A DNA stretch of 7,763 nt, from positions 1 to 7,763 of the forward strand of contig JAITQP010000217.1 in NCBI GenBank assembly GCA_031288885.1, written 5' to 3'. Below are positions 6,829-7,763 of this stretch, piece after piece (within the stretch, counting starts at the first letter, position 1; every line of letters begins with the position of its first letter). Position numbers and translations under genes: made by a program. This stretch comes from Prevotellaceae bacterium. Lineage in GTDB: Bacteria; Bacteroidota; Bacteroidia; Bacteroidales; UBA932. The notes below the pieces were generated by a model. It was given only the letters and a program-made list of their open reading frames with translations, did no database searches and was not told where the DNA came from.

Positions 6829-6999
6829 GAACACATAAAATTCTGAGCCCATGGCATATTTATGCTATTGAAAAAATCCATAGGACTTTATATAAGCTGC
6901 AATGCTCACGCGTGAGCTTGACTTATTCCCATTGAATTTGGTTATGACAGATACCACTGAGAGCGGGAAGCAGTTGAGCTTCACGCTTTAAATTTTTTT
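6829..6999 (+). ncRNA. candidate small structured RNA, unit A
   Basis: This unit of about 170 bases runs from just after a -7-like box to an intrinsic terminator; the 5' end is estimated. It contains a six-codon ORF (6851-6871, MAYLCY), a perfect 14-base palindrome GCTCACG/CGTGAGC (6904-6917) that CAA/TTG and ATAAG/CTTAT pairings can extend, and the terminator hairpin. The same elements recur in unit B with base changes on both sides of two stems, which argues for a selected RNA (or DNA) structure. It matches no RNA family I can name. It could instead be a 3' UTR of the ATPase operon. A 29-codon open frame (6902-6991) overlaps it, but the stem pairing accounts for most of its conservation. 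Confidence 0.55.
6963..6999 (+). terminator. intrinsic terminator of unit A (and probably of the ATPase operon)
   Basis: GCG-g-GAAGC (6963-6971), loop AGTTGA, GCTTC-a-CGC (6978-6986) form an eight-pair stem with one internal mismatch. It is followed by TTTAAA and seven T (6993-6999). It is the first terminator-like structure after the nuclease gene, so it likely ends that transcript as well. Confidence 0.65.
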
Positions 7000-7008
7000 G
7001 AAGGGAAT

Positions 7009-7039
7009 TTTGCATGCTGAAAAAATGTTTTTACCTTTG
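7009..7039 (+). promoter_or_regulatory. promoter of RNA-like unit B
   Basis: A -33 TTTG (7009-7012) and an exact -7 TACCTTTG (7032-7039) are 19 bases apart, matching the Bacteroidetes promoter layout. No convincing protein gene follows at close range, which points to an RNA product or a long leader. Confidence 0.72.
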
Positions 7040-7044
7040 CAGCT

Positions 7045-7291
7045 GAACATATAAAAAAAATTTGTGCCTATGGCATATACAGCGCGGTAATGCGCGCACA
7101 CTTTTAAAACATATTTAAGAAGCATTGAGCTTTTTATTCTTCACCATCTGAGAGTTTGCCGATTTGATGATATGTTATGAAGAATAAGTTGCAATGTTCA
7201 CGCTCACGCGTGAACTTGACTTATTCCTTATAACATTGGTTACGGCAAACACCACAGATGGCGGGAAACAGTTAAGTTTCACGCTTTTTTT
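7045..7291 (+). ncRNA. candidate small structured RNA, unit B
   Basis: About 245 bases lie between a good promoter and an intrinsic terminator; the 5' end is estimated. In order it holds a TGCC/GGCA hairpin (7065-7075) over the start of a six-codon ORF (7070-7090, MAYTAR), a GCGCG/CGCGC hairpin (7082-7097), and a long imperfect stem nested from outside in: CCATCTG 7144-7150 / CAGATGG 7255-7261, GTTTGCCG 7154-7161 / CGGCAAAC 7243-7250, an 18-base arm 7172-7189 / 7219-7236 with one G-T pair and one mismatch, and GTTCACG 7196-7202 / CGTGAAC 7209-7215. The terminator hairpin follows. A long bulged rod is reminiscent of 6S RNA, but the extra 5' segment and separate terminator fit poorly. A MITE-like DNA element is an alternative. 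Confidence 0.62.
7261..7291 (+). terminator. intrinsic terminator of unit B
   Basis: GCG-g-GAAAC (7261-7269), loop AGTTAA, GTTTC-a-CGC (7276-7284) form an eight-pair stem with one internal mismatch, followed directly by seven T (7285-7291). Compared with unit A, one G-C pair in the stem has become A-T, with both strands changed. Confidence 0.75.
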
Positions 7292-7428
7292 ATGTCCCTA
7301 CGTGGACGCCCAACCACTCCAAATGGGCAGAGGAGCAGAAACCTCTCCAAACAACGGGCGGACTACTTCCCACGAAAAGCTTTTAGAGTAGAGGGAAAAC
7401 AAATCTCATTCATTAAAACGATAAAAAA
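7292..7428 (+). other. intergenic region with a possible three-way-junction fold
   Basis: No -7 promoter box is evident here. CGTGG (7301-7305) can pair with CCACG (7370-7374), enclosing two hairpins, GCCCA/TGGGC (7308-7328) and AGAGG/CCTCT (7329-7346). This could be a structured leader of the next gene, but the stems are only five pairs each and may be chance. The last bases before the next ATG are A-rich, as in Bacteroidota translation starts. Confidence 0.3.
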
Positions 7429-7763
7429 ATGAAACAGAATTACAAGATTTCTTTGTGTGCTTTGCTGCTCGTTGGGGCAGTAAACACGATGACAATCGGC
7501 GCGCTGGGCGCCGATAAGCCCAAGTTGGCCGTATTTGTGGTAGGCATGGACAACGCGCTGGGCAATACGCTTGCCACCCAGCTGGGCAGCGAGCTGAACC
7601 GCAACAGCCGCTACACGGTGGCTACCAATGACGCCGCTGTGCAGTCAAAGCTCGCCGACCTGCGCAAGCAAGACGCGCGCAGCATAGACAAAAACGCCCT
7701 TGCCGCGTGGGGACAAACAAACAGCATCTCGGCGATATGCTTAGTAACCGACGGCATCATCGG
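7429..7763 (+). CDS. exported protein with CsgG-like N-terminal domain (3' end outside window)
   Basis: The frame is open from ATG at 7429 to the window end, giving 111 codons of a longer gene. Residues 1 to about 28 form a signal peptide: K2 and K6, a hydrophobic core (LCALLLVGAV), then 'GALGA' before D29. There is no lipobox cysteine after it, so export to the periplasm or outer membrane by signal peptidase I is likely. The mature start 'KPKLAVFVVGMDNALGNTLATQLGSELNRNSRYTV' and later 'AAWGQTNSISAICLVTDGI' resemble the CsgG-like N-terminal domain of exported Bacteroidales proteins, which often carry a formylglycine-generating-enzyme-like or other domain further on. That assignment is from memory of the pattern. 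The ATG is chosen because it gives a full signal peptide and has the A-rich leader ATAAAAAA. Its composition is G+C-rich again. Confidence 0.8.
   Translation, partial: MKQNYKISLCALLLVGAVNTMTIGALGADKPKLAVFVVGMDNALGNTLATQLGSELNRNSRYTVATNDAAVQSKLADLRKQDARSIDKNALAAWGQTNSISAICLVTDGII

Larger units (their letters stand above)
6807..7291 (+). repeat. tandem direct repeat of an RNA-like unit (two diverged copies)
   Basis: Copy A spans about 6807-6999 and copy B about 7021-7291. Shared blocks come in the same order in both: AAAAATGTTT with a CCTTTGCAGC box, GAACAyATAAAA, ATGGCATAT, a TGCAATGyTCACG hairpin with TTGACTTATTCC after it, and a GCGGGAA...TTCACGC hairpin followed by T runs. Copy B carries about 70 extra bases (around 7100-7172). 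Homology of copy A begins in the nuclease stop codon. The copies have diverged considerably, so the duplication is not recent. Confidence 0.85.

Noticed and set aside
6902..7391. Small similar ORFs in the two RNA-like units (LTRELDLF...GKQLSFTL)
   Set aside because: Several differences between the copies are synonymous, which could suggest coding. However, most lie in the two hairpin stems and are explained by compensatory pairing, and the frames end differently (29 versus 65 codons). A tiny protein is not excluded.
6809..7428. CRISPR array or retron-type RNA in the long gap
   Set aside because: There are only two diverged copies of a unit of roughly 200 bases, without short regular repeats and spacers, and no reverse transcriptase or Cas gene is in the window.

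Overview
The window reads as a chromosomal segment of a Bacteroidota bacterium, probably Bacteroidales. Support comes from the protein families (an ORF6N-domain protein, a long-form phospho-sugar mutase, a PIN/antitoxin pair with the 'SRP-x-V-x-LSEEEI' antitoxin), from AT-rich leaders without clear Shine-Dalgarno sites, from repeated matches to the Bacteroidetes -7 promoter box TAnnTTTG, and from a tRNA gene without an encoded CCA. The genus cannot be told from this window.

Layout. Positions 1-3814 hold plus-strand genes: the 3' end of an ORF6N-domain gene, rfbD (last step of dTDP-L-rhamnose synthesis), a phosphoglucomutase/phosphomannomutase and a FabG-type ketoreductase. The mutase could supply glucose-1-phosphate to the pathway that RfbD finishes. 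A strong bidirectional terminator (3864-3901) ends this block. The three complete genes are G+C-rich.

Positions 3902-7428 look accessory and visibly richer in A+T. On the minus strand lie a PIN-domain toxin and its antitoxin (ATGA overlap), then a tRNA-Thr(CGT) with its own promoter and terminator. Diverging from the tRNA, on the plus strand, is a two-gene operon: an ABC/SMC-like AAA ATPase (422 aa) overlapping by ATGA a 196-aa protein with a plausible PD-(D/E)XK nuclease core (E88, E106-x-K108, Q122/Q126). I cannot assign this pair to a named system; by layout it resembles two-gene ATPase-plus-effector phage-defence systems.

Directly behind that operon is a 620-base stretch without a convincing protein gene. 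It holds two tandem, diverged copies of one unit: promoter-like box, a six-codon ORF starting MAY, a conserved hairpin, and an intrinsic terminator. Two stems show compensatory changes between the copies, so these look like paralogous small structured RNAs. The second copy also contains a long imperfect hairpin spanning about 118 bases. A further possible RNA fold lies at 7301-7374.

The window ends inside a G+C-rich gene (7429 onward) for a protein with an N-terminal signal peptide, resembling exported Bacteroidales proteins that start with a CsgG-like domain.

The most promising targets are the ATPase/nuclease pair and the tandem RNA units behind it. Whether they act together is untested inference.
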